Origin: Anaerolineae bacterium | Lineage (GTDB): Bacteria; Chloroflexota; Anaerolineae; JAFGEY01 | Assembly (NCBI GenBank): GCA_016931365.1 | Contig: JAFGEY010000036.1 | Span: forward strand, 1 to 23,593 | Direction: 5' to 3' | Length of the DNA stretch: 23,593 nucleotides | Shown: piece by piece, positions 7,515 through 13,913 of the stretch | How the letters are laid out: every line of letters starts with the position of its first letter | Numbering within the stretch: the first letter of the stretch is position 1 | The notes under the pieces: model-generated | Told to the model about the DNA's origin: nothing | The model's database searches: none | Seen by the model: the letters and a program-made list of their open reading frames with translations, nothing else | Program-made: the position numbers and the translations under genes

Positions 7515-7886
7515 TCAATCCTGGGCCGGGCGAATACTTGATGTCTGAGGATAATAGACTTCAGTAATGTGAACATTGATGGACTGGACGCCCATCCCGG
7601 TCATTTCTTTCACCGCCCGCGCGACCTCTTGCTGGATGCGGCGGGCAAGCTGGAGCATAGTCACTTGACGATCGACGACCACGTACAAGTCAATGGTAAC
7701 TTGGTCATCGCGCACCTGAATCTGAACGCCATCACCCACACGGGCATCGCCAAAAAAACGGTTGACATCGCGCGTCCAGTTGGTTGTCATCGCGTACACG
7801 CCCGGAATGTTCTGCACGCTTAGTTGAACGATGGTGACCAATACCTCAGGAGCGATCGTGACCTGACCCGGTGCTCTCTCACTCAC
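7515..7886 (-). CDS. Asp23/Gls24 (YqhY-type) family protein
   Basis: 123 aa. The family core is GQVTIAPEVLVTIVQLSVQNIPGV (in sections, 7-30), then VQIQVRDDQVTIDLYVVV (54-71) and GMGVQSINVHITEVYY (97-112), the alternating beta pattern of Asp23/DUF322 proteins. Firmicutes relatives are linked to envelope stress and to fatty-acid/acetyl-CoA carboxylase control, but no exact function is fixed. The GTG start at 7886 follows AAGGAG with 8-nt spacing. It precedes nusB, as in Bacillus. A second, divergent paralogue lies at 15701-16054 ahead of fakA, so the window carries both the YqhY-like and the YloU-like copies. Confidence 0.9.
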   Translation of the reverse strand: MSERAPGQVTIAPEVLVTIVQLSVQNIPGVYAMTTNWTRDVNRFFGDARVGDGVQIQVRDDQVTIDLYVVVDRQVTMLQLARRIQQEVARAVKEMTGMGVQSINVHITEVYYPQTSSIRPAQD

Positions 7887-7922
7887 TGGAAACTCTCCTT
7901 GTGGCCTTTAGTATACTCTAGA

Positions 7923-7951
7923 ATTATTAGATTCTCATCAGAAAGAGACAA
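7923..7951 (-). promoter_or_regulatory. candidate promoter for asp23-nusB-tat
   Basis: On the minus strand TTGTCT (7951-7946), 17 nt, AATAAT (7928-7923). Transcription would begin near 7916, about 30 nt before the GTG start. It falls in the 74-nt gap after fabK, where no terminator is seen, so read-through from fabK is also possible. Confidence 0.4.
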
Positions 7952-7960
7952 AGCCATAAA

Positions 7961-8911
7961 CTAGGACGCAGACAGGCGGGCCAGGGCCATAATTTGCGCG
8001 TCGGCCTGGGCCATGATGCGCTCGATCAACTCGGCGACGGGCAGAATGTCATTGATCAAGCCGCTGATCTGTCCGGCCATCACCGAGCCGTTGTCAACGT
8101 CACCCTGTTCTGCGGCCAGGCGCAATTTTCCCGTGCCAAAGGCGATCAGTTCGTCTGCGCTGATCTGATCCGCCTTTTCCATACGGGCAAATTCGCGGCT
8201 CATCCGGTTCTTGAGCGTGCGCACGGGATGAGTCAGCGACGTCCCGGTGACGATTGTCGAACGATCGCTGGCATCGACAATCTTTTGTTTATAATTAGGA
8301 TGCACGGCGCATTCGAACGTGCAGATAAAGCGTGTGCCCATCTGCACGCCGACTGCGCCCAAGGCCAGCGCCGCCGCCAATCCGCGCCCATCGGCGATGC
8401 CTCCGGCGGCGATCACCGGCACATTGACCGCGTCGATCACCTGCGGAACCAATGGCAGCGTCGACACGTCGCCGGTGTGTCCACCCGACTCCTGCCCTTC
8501 GACGATCATCCCGTCGACGCCCTGCCGTTCCAGCCGTCTGGCCAGAGCCACCGACGAAACCAGTGGAAAAACCTTGATCCCGGCCTGTTTCAGCGGCCCG
8601 ATGTACGCGCCCGGACTGCCCGCGCCGGTGGTCACCACCGGCACGCGCTTATCAATGCAAATCTGGATCACCTGGTCTGCATAGGGCGAAAACAGGGGTA
8701 CATTAACGCCAAATGGACGGTCGGTGCTTGTGCGGACGCGATTGATCTGGTCGGCTACGAACTCAGGAGGCGCATTTCCGCTGCCAATCACGCCCAGCGC
8801 GCCCGCGTTTGACACTGCGGCGACCAGGGAAGCCGTAGAAACCCAGGCCATTCCCCCCTGGATGATCGGATATTTGATGTTGAGCAGGTCACATAGTTTG
8901 GTGTGAATCAT
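7961..8911 (-). CDS. fabK: enoyl-[acyl-carrier-protein] reductase II (FabK-type), nitronate monooxygenase superfamily
   Basis: 316 aa FMN-dependent TIM barrel. FabK reduces enoyl-ACP in the last step of fatty-acid elongation. Visible signatures: YPIIQGGMAWVSTASLVAAVS (in sections, 14-34), GVIGSGNAP (40-48), FGVNVPLFSPY (67-77), VTTGAGSPGAY (93-103), EGQESGGHTG with His145 at the site used by this family, AAGGIADGRG (168-177) and MGTRFICTFECAVHPNYKQKI (in sections, 191-211). The last segment, with HPNYKxxI, is more FabK-like than nitronate monooxygenase-like. The ATG at 8911 has a weak ribosome site (GGGATAGGAT). Neighbours rpmF, fakA/degV and coaD fit a lipid role. A true nitronate monooxygenase remains possible. 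Confidence 0.85.
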   Translation of the reverse strand: MIHTKLCDLLNIKYPIIQGGMAWVSTASLVAAVSNAGALGVIGSGNAPPEFVADQINRVRTSTDRPFGVNVPLFSPYADQVIQICIDKRVPVVTTGAGSPGAYIGPLKQAGIKVFPLVSSVALARRLERQGVDGMIVEGQESGGHTGDVSTLPLVPQVIDAVNVPVIAAGGIADGRGLAAALALGAVGVQMGTRFICTFECAVHPNYKQKIVDASDRSTIVTGTSLTHPVRTLKNRMSREFARMEKADQISADELIAFGTGKLRLAAEQGDVDNGSVMAGQISGLINDILPVAELIERIMAQADAQIMALARLSAS

Positions 8912-8954
8912 ATCCTATCCCGAATGAATCGGAACTGAACAGGGCTTGGAATCT

Positions 8955-9007
8955 ATCCTAAAATTGCTCTGGCTCCCGTCCTCGGGGCATGGAGCGAATT
9001 TTAGGAT
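8955..9007. promoter_or_regulatory. long imperfect hairpin upstream of fabK
   Basis: ATCCTAAAATT (8955-8965) pairs with AATTTTAGGAT (8997-9007), and GCTC (8966-8969) pairs with GAGC (8992-8995) with one bulged G. The 22-nt loop itself contains CCCG-TCCT-CGGG (8975-8986), the same core as the hairpins near 4440 and 4500. The structure sits 44 nt upstream of the fabK ATG and after the rpmF terminator candidate. It may be a leader structure for fabK or an inserted palindromic repeat. Confidence 0.5.
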
Positions 9008-9033
9008 TGGAGAATAGGCCTAATATACAGAAA

Positions 9034-9063
9034 GCCGTGCGAGTGTTAACGCGACTGCACGGC
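9034..9063 (-). terminator. candidate terminator of rpmF
   Basis: On the minus strand GCCGTGC-AGT...ACT-(G)-GCACGGC forms a 10-bp stem with one bulge around a GTTAAC-containing loop. It is followed by TTTCTGTATATT, a weak T-rich run. It lies about 80 nt after the rpmF stop. Confidence 0.45.
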
Positions 9064-9141
9064 ATCTGCGAGGCTCTATGGCCCCGATAGGCTTGTTCCA
9101 AGCCAAACACAATGCTCTGTCAATTGTTGCCTGACAAAAGC

Positions 9142-9324
9142 CTAGCTCTTGACTTCGATAACCTCGACACCACGATAGTGCCCGCAAGACGGACAGACAT
9201 GATGCGGCAACGTTTTCGCCCGGCAGTTTGGACACTCGACCAGGGTGCGAGGCTTGAGCCCATCATTGGCACGTCGGCGATTGCGACGACCTGGAGAAAC
9301 TCTACGCTTCGGTACAGCAGCCAC
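9142..9324 (-). CDS. rpmF: 50S ribosomal protein L32
   Basis: 60 aa, a full-length zinc-ribbon L32 of the large subunit. The N-terminus is VPKRRVSPGRRNRRRAND and the body holds CPNC (31-34) and CPSC (44-47), the four-Cys zinc site (the C+ paralogue, as opposed to the Cys-less form made in zinc shortage). The GTG at 9324 was chosen because AGGAG lies 8 nt upstream and the protein then begins M-A-A-V-P-K; the upstream in-frame ATG adds an unconserved leader. A perfect consensus promoter and a repeat-containing 100-nt leader precede it. Unlike in many bacteria, no YceD (DUF177) gene lies directly upstream. Confidence 0.95.
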   Translation of the reverse strand: MAAVPKRRVSPGRRNRRRANDGLKPRTLVECPNCRAKTLPHHVCPSCGHYRGVEVIEVKS

Positions 9325-9360
9325 TTGACTTACTCCTAAAAACAAAATGCTTACTGGACA

Positions 9361-9402
9361 TCAAACGTGTCACGCGATGCACGTGTCACGCGATGCGTTT
9401 GA
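9361..9402 (-). promoter_or_regulatory. rpmF leader: 16-bp tandem repeat closed by a 7-bp stem
   Basis: On the plus strand ACGTGTCACGCGATGC occurs twice in tandem (9365-9380, 9381-9396), each copy holding a CGTG-T-CACG palindrome. TCAAACG (9361-9367) and CGTTTGA (9396-9402) pair across the whole unit. In the rpmF mRNA this stem-enclosed repeat lies about 37 nt upstream of the start codon, within the predicted 100-nt leader. It could be an r-protein or regulator binding site; this is inference. Confidence 0.5.
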
Positions 9403-9430
9403 CTTGTAATCCCGGTTGACACGAACGCTT

Positions 9431-9459
9431 ATTATAGGCAATTATGGCATTTGTGTCAA
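9431..9459 (-). promoter_or_regulatory. consensus sigma-70 promoter of rpmF
   Basis: On the minus strand TTGACA (9459-9454), exactly 17 nt, TATAAT (9436-9431): both hexamers match consensus fully. The start site would be near 9424. The -35 overlaps the stop codon of the upstream coiled-coil gene (9456-9458), so rpmF is uncoupled from the genes before it. Confidence 0.85.
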
Positions 9460-9965
9460 GCGCCGGAGTGTGGAGGCCACTGCGTCGAACTGGTCGGCGA
9501 TTCTGGCACCACCTGGTTGTGTTCCAACGTCGTGATGCCGTTGCGCACGGTGGTGAGCTGACCGATCAATTGCTCTTCGAGTTGCACCAGTACGTTGCGC
9601 GCATATTCATCAGCCCCGTATCGAATCTCATCGGCCTCTCGCTGGGCGCGTTCCAGGATGATCTTGACCCGATCTTGTGCCTGCTGGATGACCTGATGCG
9701 CTGAAACCTGTTCCTCGGCCTGCTGATGGGCCAACTCGATGATCCGCTCGGCTTCTTCGTTGGCCTGGGCGATGATCCGGTCGCGCTCTCGCTGCACTCG
9801 CTGGGCCTTCTTGACCTCTTCGGGGATCGAGATGCGCATCTGGTTGATGAGATCAAAGCATCGCTCCCGGTCGACGATGACACTGGATGTGAAGAAAAAT
9901 GGTCGGCTTTCAACCAACAATGCTTCTAACCGGTCTAAGAGCAGATTGATTTCGATGATAATCAC
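9456..9965 (-). CDS. SepIVA/ATP-synthase-b-like coiled-coil protein
   Basis: 169 aa with no membrane segment. An N-terminal part (INLLLDRLEALLVES, then VDRERCFDLINQMRISIPEEV at about 31-51) precedes a long helix rich in Ala/Glu/Gln/Arg (about 52-125: AQANEEAERIIELAHQQAEE, then ILERAQREADEIRYGADEYA). It ends in LVQLEEQLIGQLTTVRNGI and a Pro/Ser tail. The order of parts and the location next to coaD recall actinobacterial SepIVA (DivIVA-like, linked to polar or septal growth), but that is remembered similarity. The only standard start is GTG at 9965, overlapping the Shine-Dalgarno GGAGGTGAT; ATT or ATC 3-6 nt later would be better spaced. The preceding gap holds a hairpin (9980-10012). Confidence 0.8.
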   Translation of the reverse strand: MIIIEINLLLDRLEALLVESRPFFFTSSVIVDRERCFDLINQMRISIPEEVKKAQRVQRERDRIIAQANEEAERIIELAHQQAEEQVSAHQVIQQAQDRVKIILERAQREADEIRYGADEYARNVLVQLEEQLIGQLTTVRNGITTLEHNQVVPESPTSSTQWPPHSGA

Positions 9966-9979
9966 CTCCCCTCAGGTTT

Positions 9980-10012
9980 GTCATTGCGGTCAGATTTAAA
10001 AACCGCAATGAC
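9980..10012. repeat. intercistronic hairpin between coaD and the coiled-coil gene
   Basis: Perfect 11-bp stem GTCATTGCGGT (9980-9990) / ACCGCAATGAC (10002-10012) with an 11-nt A/T-rich loop. On the minus strand it ends about 10 nt before the Shine-Dalgarno of the coiled-coil gene and has no trailing T-run. GTCATTGCG palindromes are common as dispersed repeats, so it may be REP-like, an RNA-processing site or an mRNA stabiliser. Confidence 0.5.
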
Positions 10013-10051
10013 CACCAACAACGTTTGCCAGCCCCCAATCCTGATTGCCTG

Positions 10052-10552
10052 TCAACTGGAGCGGCGGGTCACCTGGATGGCCAAAGCCTGCCGGACGTGT
10101 CCGGGCACCAGCTTGGAAATGTCGCCGCCCGCGGCAGCGACCTCCTTGATCATACTCGAACTGATAAACGCATAATTCAGATCGGTAAACAGGCACACGG
10201 TTTCGATGTCCTGGGTCAGTGCCTTGTTGGTCAGTGCCATCTGATATTCCAGATCGAAATCGGAGGCCATGCGCAGGCCGCGTACCACAACCTGCGCACC
10301 CTGTGAACGGACAAAATCAACAGTTAATCCATTGTAATGCGTCACGCTCACATTGTCAAGGTGAGCGAGTGCCTGGCGCATCATTTCGGTGCGTTCATCG
10401 GGACTGAACCAGATGTTTTTTATCGGCCGGTCATAGATGGCGACGATCAGCCGGTCGAACAGGCCGGAAGCCCGTGTGGCAATGTCGATGTGCCCGTTAT
10501 GCACCGGGTCAAAGCTGCCGGGATATACTGCAATGGTCATCATCGTAGGCAC
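10052..10552 (-). CDS. coaD: phosphopantetheine adenylyltransferase
   Basis: Up to 166 aa. Transfers AMP to 4'-phosphopantetheine to give dephospho-CoA, the penultimate CoA step. Visible motifs: VYPGSFDPVHNGH with the nucleotidyltransferase HxGH (18-21), VRGLRMASDFDLEYQMALTN (in sections, about 90-109), and ISSSMIKEVAAAGGDISKLVP (in sections), the ATP-binding ISSS-type loop. The longest frame starts at GTG 10552, which overlaps the recG stop by one base (TAGTG) and suggests coupled translation. ATGs at 10543 or 10540 would give the shorter MTIAVYPG start usual in the family. No strong Shine-Dalgarno helps decide. CoA supply fits the lipid genes around it. Confidence 0.95.
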   Translation of the reverse strand: MPTMMTIAVYPGSFDPVHNGHIDIATRASGLFDRLIVAIYDRPIKNIWFSPDERTEMMRQALAHLDNVSVTHYNGLTVDFVRSQGAQVVVRGLRMASDFDLEYQMALTNKALTQDIETVCLFTDLNYAFISSSMIKEVAAAGGDISKLVPGHVRQALAIQVTRRSS

Positions 10553-13005
10553 TAACTCAGATCGCCTTCGCCGCCCCAGAACCGATCGACCTGGGAAGCC
10601 AACAGCCGGTGAGTGGGTAACGACAGCGTGGGATCGACTTGAAACAACTCAATTGCTTCACGACGGGCCAGTTCGAGCAGGGGCGTGTCGCCCAGCGAGG
10701 CCAGCTTGAGTTCAGGCAAGCCGCTCTGGCGAATGCCAAAAAAGTCGCCCGGGCCGCGCATTTCGAGGTCTTTTTGGGCCAATACAAAACCATCCTGTGT
10801 TTCCTCTATCGCGTGCAAACGCTCTTCGCCCACATCGGTGACGGTGTCGGCGAGCAGGATGCAGTACGACTGGTGTTCGCCGCGCCCTACGCGTCCGCGA
10901 AACTGGTGCAACTGCGACAGGCCAAAGCGATTCGCTCCTTCGATCATCATCACCGTGGCATTGGGCACGTCGATGCCCACTTCGACTACGGAGGTCGAGA
11001 CCAGGATGTCCAGCTTGCCTTCGCTGAACTGGCGCATGACCTGCTCTTTTTCCTCGCCTTTGAGCCGCCCGTGCAGCAGGCCCAGGCGCAGATCGGGAAA
11101 GACCGATTTTTGCAGCCGTTCGTGCTCTTCAACGGCGGCTTTGGCTTCAATTTTTTCCGATTCTTCCACCAGCGGGCAGATGATGTACGCCTGCCGCCCC
11201 TTTTGAATCTGTGCCTGGATAAAGCGGTAGGCGCGCTCGCGTTCGGCGGGCGCGAACCACTTGGTCTGGATCGGCTGGCGGCCCGGCGGCATCTCGTCGA
11301 TGATCGAGAGGTCCAGATCGCCATAGGCGGTGAGGGCCAACGTGCGCGGGATCGGTGTGGCGCTCATCACCAGGATGTGCGGGTTATAGCCTTTGCTGCG
11401 CAGAATGCCGCGCTGCCGCACGCCAAAGCGGTGCTGCTCGTCGACGACGGCCAGGGCCAGCGCGCGAAATTCGACCCGCTCCTGGATGATCGCGTGTGTG
11501 CCGATTGCGACCTGGGTTTTGCCGGCGGCCAGTTCGGCATAGATGACCTCTTTTTCGGCGTCGGGCACGCTGCCGGTGAGCAAGCACGCGCTGACGCCGT
11601 GTTCGGCCAGCAGTTGGCCGACGTTTTTGAAATGCTGCTCGGCCAAAATCTCGGTCGGGGCCATGATCGCTGCCTGGTAGCCCGCCTGGGCGGTCAGATA
11701 GACCGCCGCCGCAGCGACCACCGTCTTGCCCGAGCCCACGTCACCCTGAATCAGCCGGCTCATCGGGCGGTCAGTGAGCAGGTCTTGCACGATGTCGTTC
11801 AGGGTGCGTTTTTGCGCGCCGGTCAGCGCGTAAGGCAGGGTCGACAAAAAAGCATCGATCTCATCCTGTTTGACCGGGATCGACACGCCCGGTTCGCCAC
11901 GCCACTGCTGTCGCTGGCGCAAAACGCCCAATTGCAAGATGAAAAACTCGTCAAAGGCCAGCCGCCGCCGCGCGCGGGCGAGTTGATCGGCGCTGTCTGG
12001 AAAGTGCATCTGGGCGACCGACTCTTCGCGCGAGAGCAAGTTGAGCCGGTCGCGCATCGTCTTGGGCAAATAATCGGGCAGGCGCTTGGTCCAATAATCG
12101 ACGGTGCGTTTCATCATTTTACGCAGCCAGTTGGCGCCCAAGCCCTGTGTGAGCGGATAAACGGGCACCAACCGTCCGGTGCTGATCTGCTCGACCTCGA
12201 GCGCCTCCCACTTGGGGCTGTTCATCACCTTGCGCCCCAGGTATTCATCGACCTGACCGCTGAGTACGATCTGCCGGCCGCGCTTGAGCTGTTCGGCGAG
12301 ATAAGGCTGGTTGAACCATGTGGCCTGGATGCTGCCCGAACCGTCGGCGACGATGCTGTTGACGATCGCCGTGCCGCCGCGATGTCGTTTGAGCCGCGTG
12401 GCGCGGATCGTGCCGATGACCGTCACCTGTTCGCCGTATTGGAGCTGGGCAATCGGCTTGAGCTGCGAATAATCCTCGTGCCGCCGTGGAAAAAAGTAGA
12501 GCATATCATAAATCGTCTCAATGCCCAGCCGTTTCAACCGCCGGGCTTGCGTATCGCCGACGCCCGAGAGCACGGTGACGGGCGATTTCAATCCCAACCG
12601 GGAGCCATTGATCGGTTCTTCGCTCGATTCGGCAGGTTCGTCTGTGCGCGACACAGAAGGCGCTGCGCGGGGTGTGGGTTCGAGCGGTTGAGGCTCTGCA
12701 AACATAGCGGCTGCCTGTTCAGGCGACGACTGCACCGACGGACCTTCGAGTTGTGCTAACTGCTCCTGGATGTCGGTGACGGCCTGGGCGCGCTGTTCCG
12801 TTTCGGCGCAGGCTGCATACCCATCAATCAACGCAACTACCCGGTCGATGATCTGGCCTTGTGCAGGGGCAACATAGAAATCATGCGCCTGCTTCGGCCA
12901 CCAACTCAAGACACCTTTTAACCCGCCGATGACGGCTTTATTCTGATATCCCTGTTCGATTTCCAGGGCCAGCATTTTTTGGAGTTTGTCGACGATTGAA
13001 CTCAA
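10552..13005 (-). CDS. recG: ATP-dependent DNA helicase RecG
   Basis: 817 aa. Superfamily 2 helicase that remodels stalled forks and branched DNA. Order of parts: an N-terminal helical extension (1-135, ending in a Pro/Ser/Glu-rich linker at about 90-135), the entry segment LSGVGDTQARRLKRLGI (146-162), the OB-fold wedge (about 185-275), then the helicase core with GDVGSGKT (421-428), DEQH (522-525), SATPIPRTLA (548-557), and QFRGRVGRG (701-709). The C-terminal TRG-like part includes DLEMRGPGDFFGIRQSG (746-762). E. coli RecG is 693 aa; the extra length is the N-terminal extension, also known in Thermotoga and Deinococcus-type RecG. TTG start at 13005 with GAGG 4 nt upstream; 14 nt after the degV stop. 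Same gene neighbourhood as Firmicutes. Confidence 0.97.
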   Translation of the reverse strand: MSSIVDKLQKMLALEIEQGYQNKAVIGGLKGVLSWWPKQAHDFYVAPAQGQIIDRVVALIDGYAACAETEQRAQAVTDIQEQLAQLEGPSVQSSPEQAAAMFAEPQPLEPTPRAAPSVSRTDEPAESSEEPINGSRLGLKSPVTVLSGVGDTQARRLKRLGIETIYDMLYFFPRRHEDYSQLKPIAQLQYGEQVTVIGTIRATRLKRHRGGTAIVNSIVADGSGSIQATWFNQPYLAEQLKRGRQIVLSGQVDEYLGRKVMNSPKWEALEVEQISTGRLVPVYPLTQGLGANWLRKMMKRTVDYWTKRLPDYLPKTMRDRLNLLSREESVAQMHFPDSADQLARARRRLAFDEFFILQLGVLRQRQQWRGEPGVSIPVKQDEIDAFLSTLPYALTGAQKRTLNDIVQDLLTDRPMSRLIQGDVGSGKTVVAAAAVYLTAQAGYQAAIMAPTEILAEQHFKNVGQLLAEHGVSACLLTGSVPDAEKEVIYAELAAGKTQVAIGTHAIIQERVEFRALALAVVDEQHRFGVRQRGILRSKGYNPHILVMSATPIPRTLALTAYGDLDLSIIDEMPPGRQPIQTKWFAPAERERAYRFIQAQIQKGRQAYIICPLVEESEKIEAKAAVEEHERLQKSVFPDLRLGLLHGRLKGEEKEQVMRQFSEGKLDILVSTSVVEVGIDVPNATVMMIEGANRFGLSQLHQFRGRVGRGEHQSYCILLADTVTDVGEERLHAIEETQDGFVLAQKDLEMRGPGDFFGIRQSGLPELKLASLGDTPLLELARREAIELFQVDPTLSLPTHRLLASQVDRFWGGEGDLS

Positions 13006-13019
13006 AGGACCTCGCTGTT

Positions 13020-13877
13020 CTAAATTTCAAAAGATGTATCTTCGTAAACGACGACACCAAGCGCGTTTGGCCCCACGTAGGATGCCAGCACAGGGCTGTA
13101 GGTTATTACCGGCACGGCGATCTCTGGAAAAACCTCATGCAGTTGCTCGGTGATGAACACTGTCTCTTCGGTCGATTCGTTGGAATTTTTAATGATTGCT
13201 ACCTGGTGGATGGCATCAAACTCTGTCACAAACTCGATCAGCTTTTCGATCGCTGCCTCGCGCGTTTTCACCTTTTCGATGGGCAAAATCTCGCCTTCTT
13301 CGAGCGTAAACAGCGGTTTGATGCCCAGCATTGTGCCCAACAGTGCCTGCGCTTGACCGATGCCATCGGCGTGTTTGAGGTCGTTGAGCTTGTCGGCGAA
13401 AAAGACGATATAGATTTGCGGAATGATCCCGCGCACGTGGCGCACGATATTATCAAGCGATTCGCCCTTGAGCGTCTCGCGTGCGGCGGCCTCGGCCAGG
13501 ATGCCCAGACCCAGCGAGGTGGTGGCCCCGTCAATGACTTCGATCTTGCATTGCCCCAGGAGCGTACTGGCCGCGCGTTGGGCATTTTCACAGGTGCGGC
13601 CCAGCCGGCTTGGCAGGTGAATGGAGATGACGTCATTTCCACCCGCATACAGTTTGTTGTAGAGGCGATTGAATTCTTCAATCGTCGGCGGAAGGGCGCG
13701 CGGCGGTTCCTTGGCAGTCTTTAAGAGCTGAAAAAACTGTTTTTCGTCAATATCAACACCGTCGAGATAAGCCTTGTCGCCGAAATGGATGTGCAGCGGC
13801 ATCACCGTGATCGGCAACCTTTTGTACTCATCAGATGCAAAGCGCGCAGTCGAATCGGTCACAATATGCACACTCAT
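13020..13877 (-). CDS. fakB: DegV family fatty-acid-binding protein (FakB-like)
   Basis: 285 aa. DegV/FakB proteins bind a fatty acid and present it to the kinase FakA, which makes acyl-phosphate. Family features: N-terminal VHIVTDSTARF (3-13), LPITVMPLHIHFGDKAYLDGVD (in sections), ISIHLPSRLGRTCENAQRAA (in sections, 84-103), EVIDGATTSLGLGILAEAAA (113-132), and C-terminal SYVGPNALGVVVYE (266-279). The segment that usually reads TSQPSPxEF is ALPPTIEEF here, so the Ser/Thr contacts in that loop may differ. The ATG at 13877 has its AGGAG 12 nt away, a long spacing. It follows fakA by 36 nt, so the kinase and its carrier are probably co-expressed. Confidence 0.9.
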   Translation of the reverse strand: MSVHIVTDSTARFASDEYKRLPITVMPLHIHFGDKAYLDGVDIDEKQFFQLLKTAKEPPRALPPTIEEFNRLYNKLYAGGNDVISIHLPSRLGRTCENAQRAASTLLGQCKIEVIDGATTSLGLGILAEAAARETLKGESLDNIVRHVRGIIPQIYIVFFADKLNDLKHADGIGQAQALLGTMLGIKPLFTLEEGEILPIEKVKTREAAIEKLIEFVTEFDAIHQVAIIKNSNESTEETVFITEQLHEVFPEIAVPVITYSPVLASYVGPNALGVVVYEDTSFEI

Positions 13878-13913
13878 GCTTGGTTTTTTCTCCTGTATCC
13901 CTGAGAACCGGGG

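Noticed and set aside
10639..12759. 706-codon open frame opposite recG
   Set aside because: Composition typical of an antisense shadow; recG helicase motifs are intact on the minus strand.
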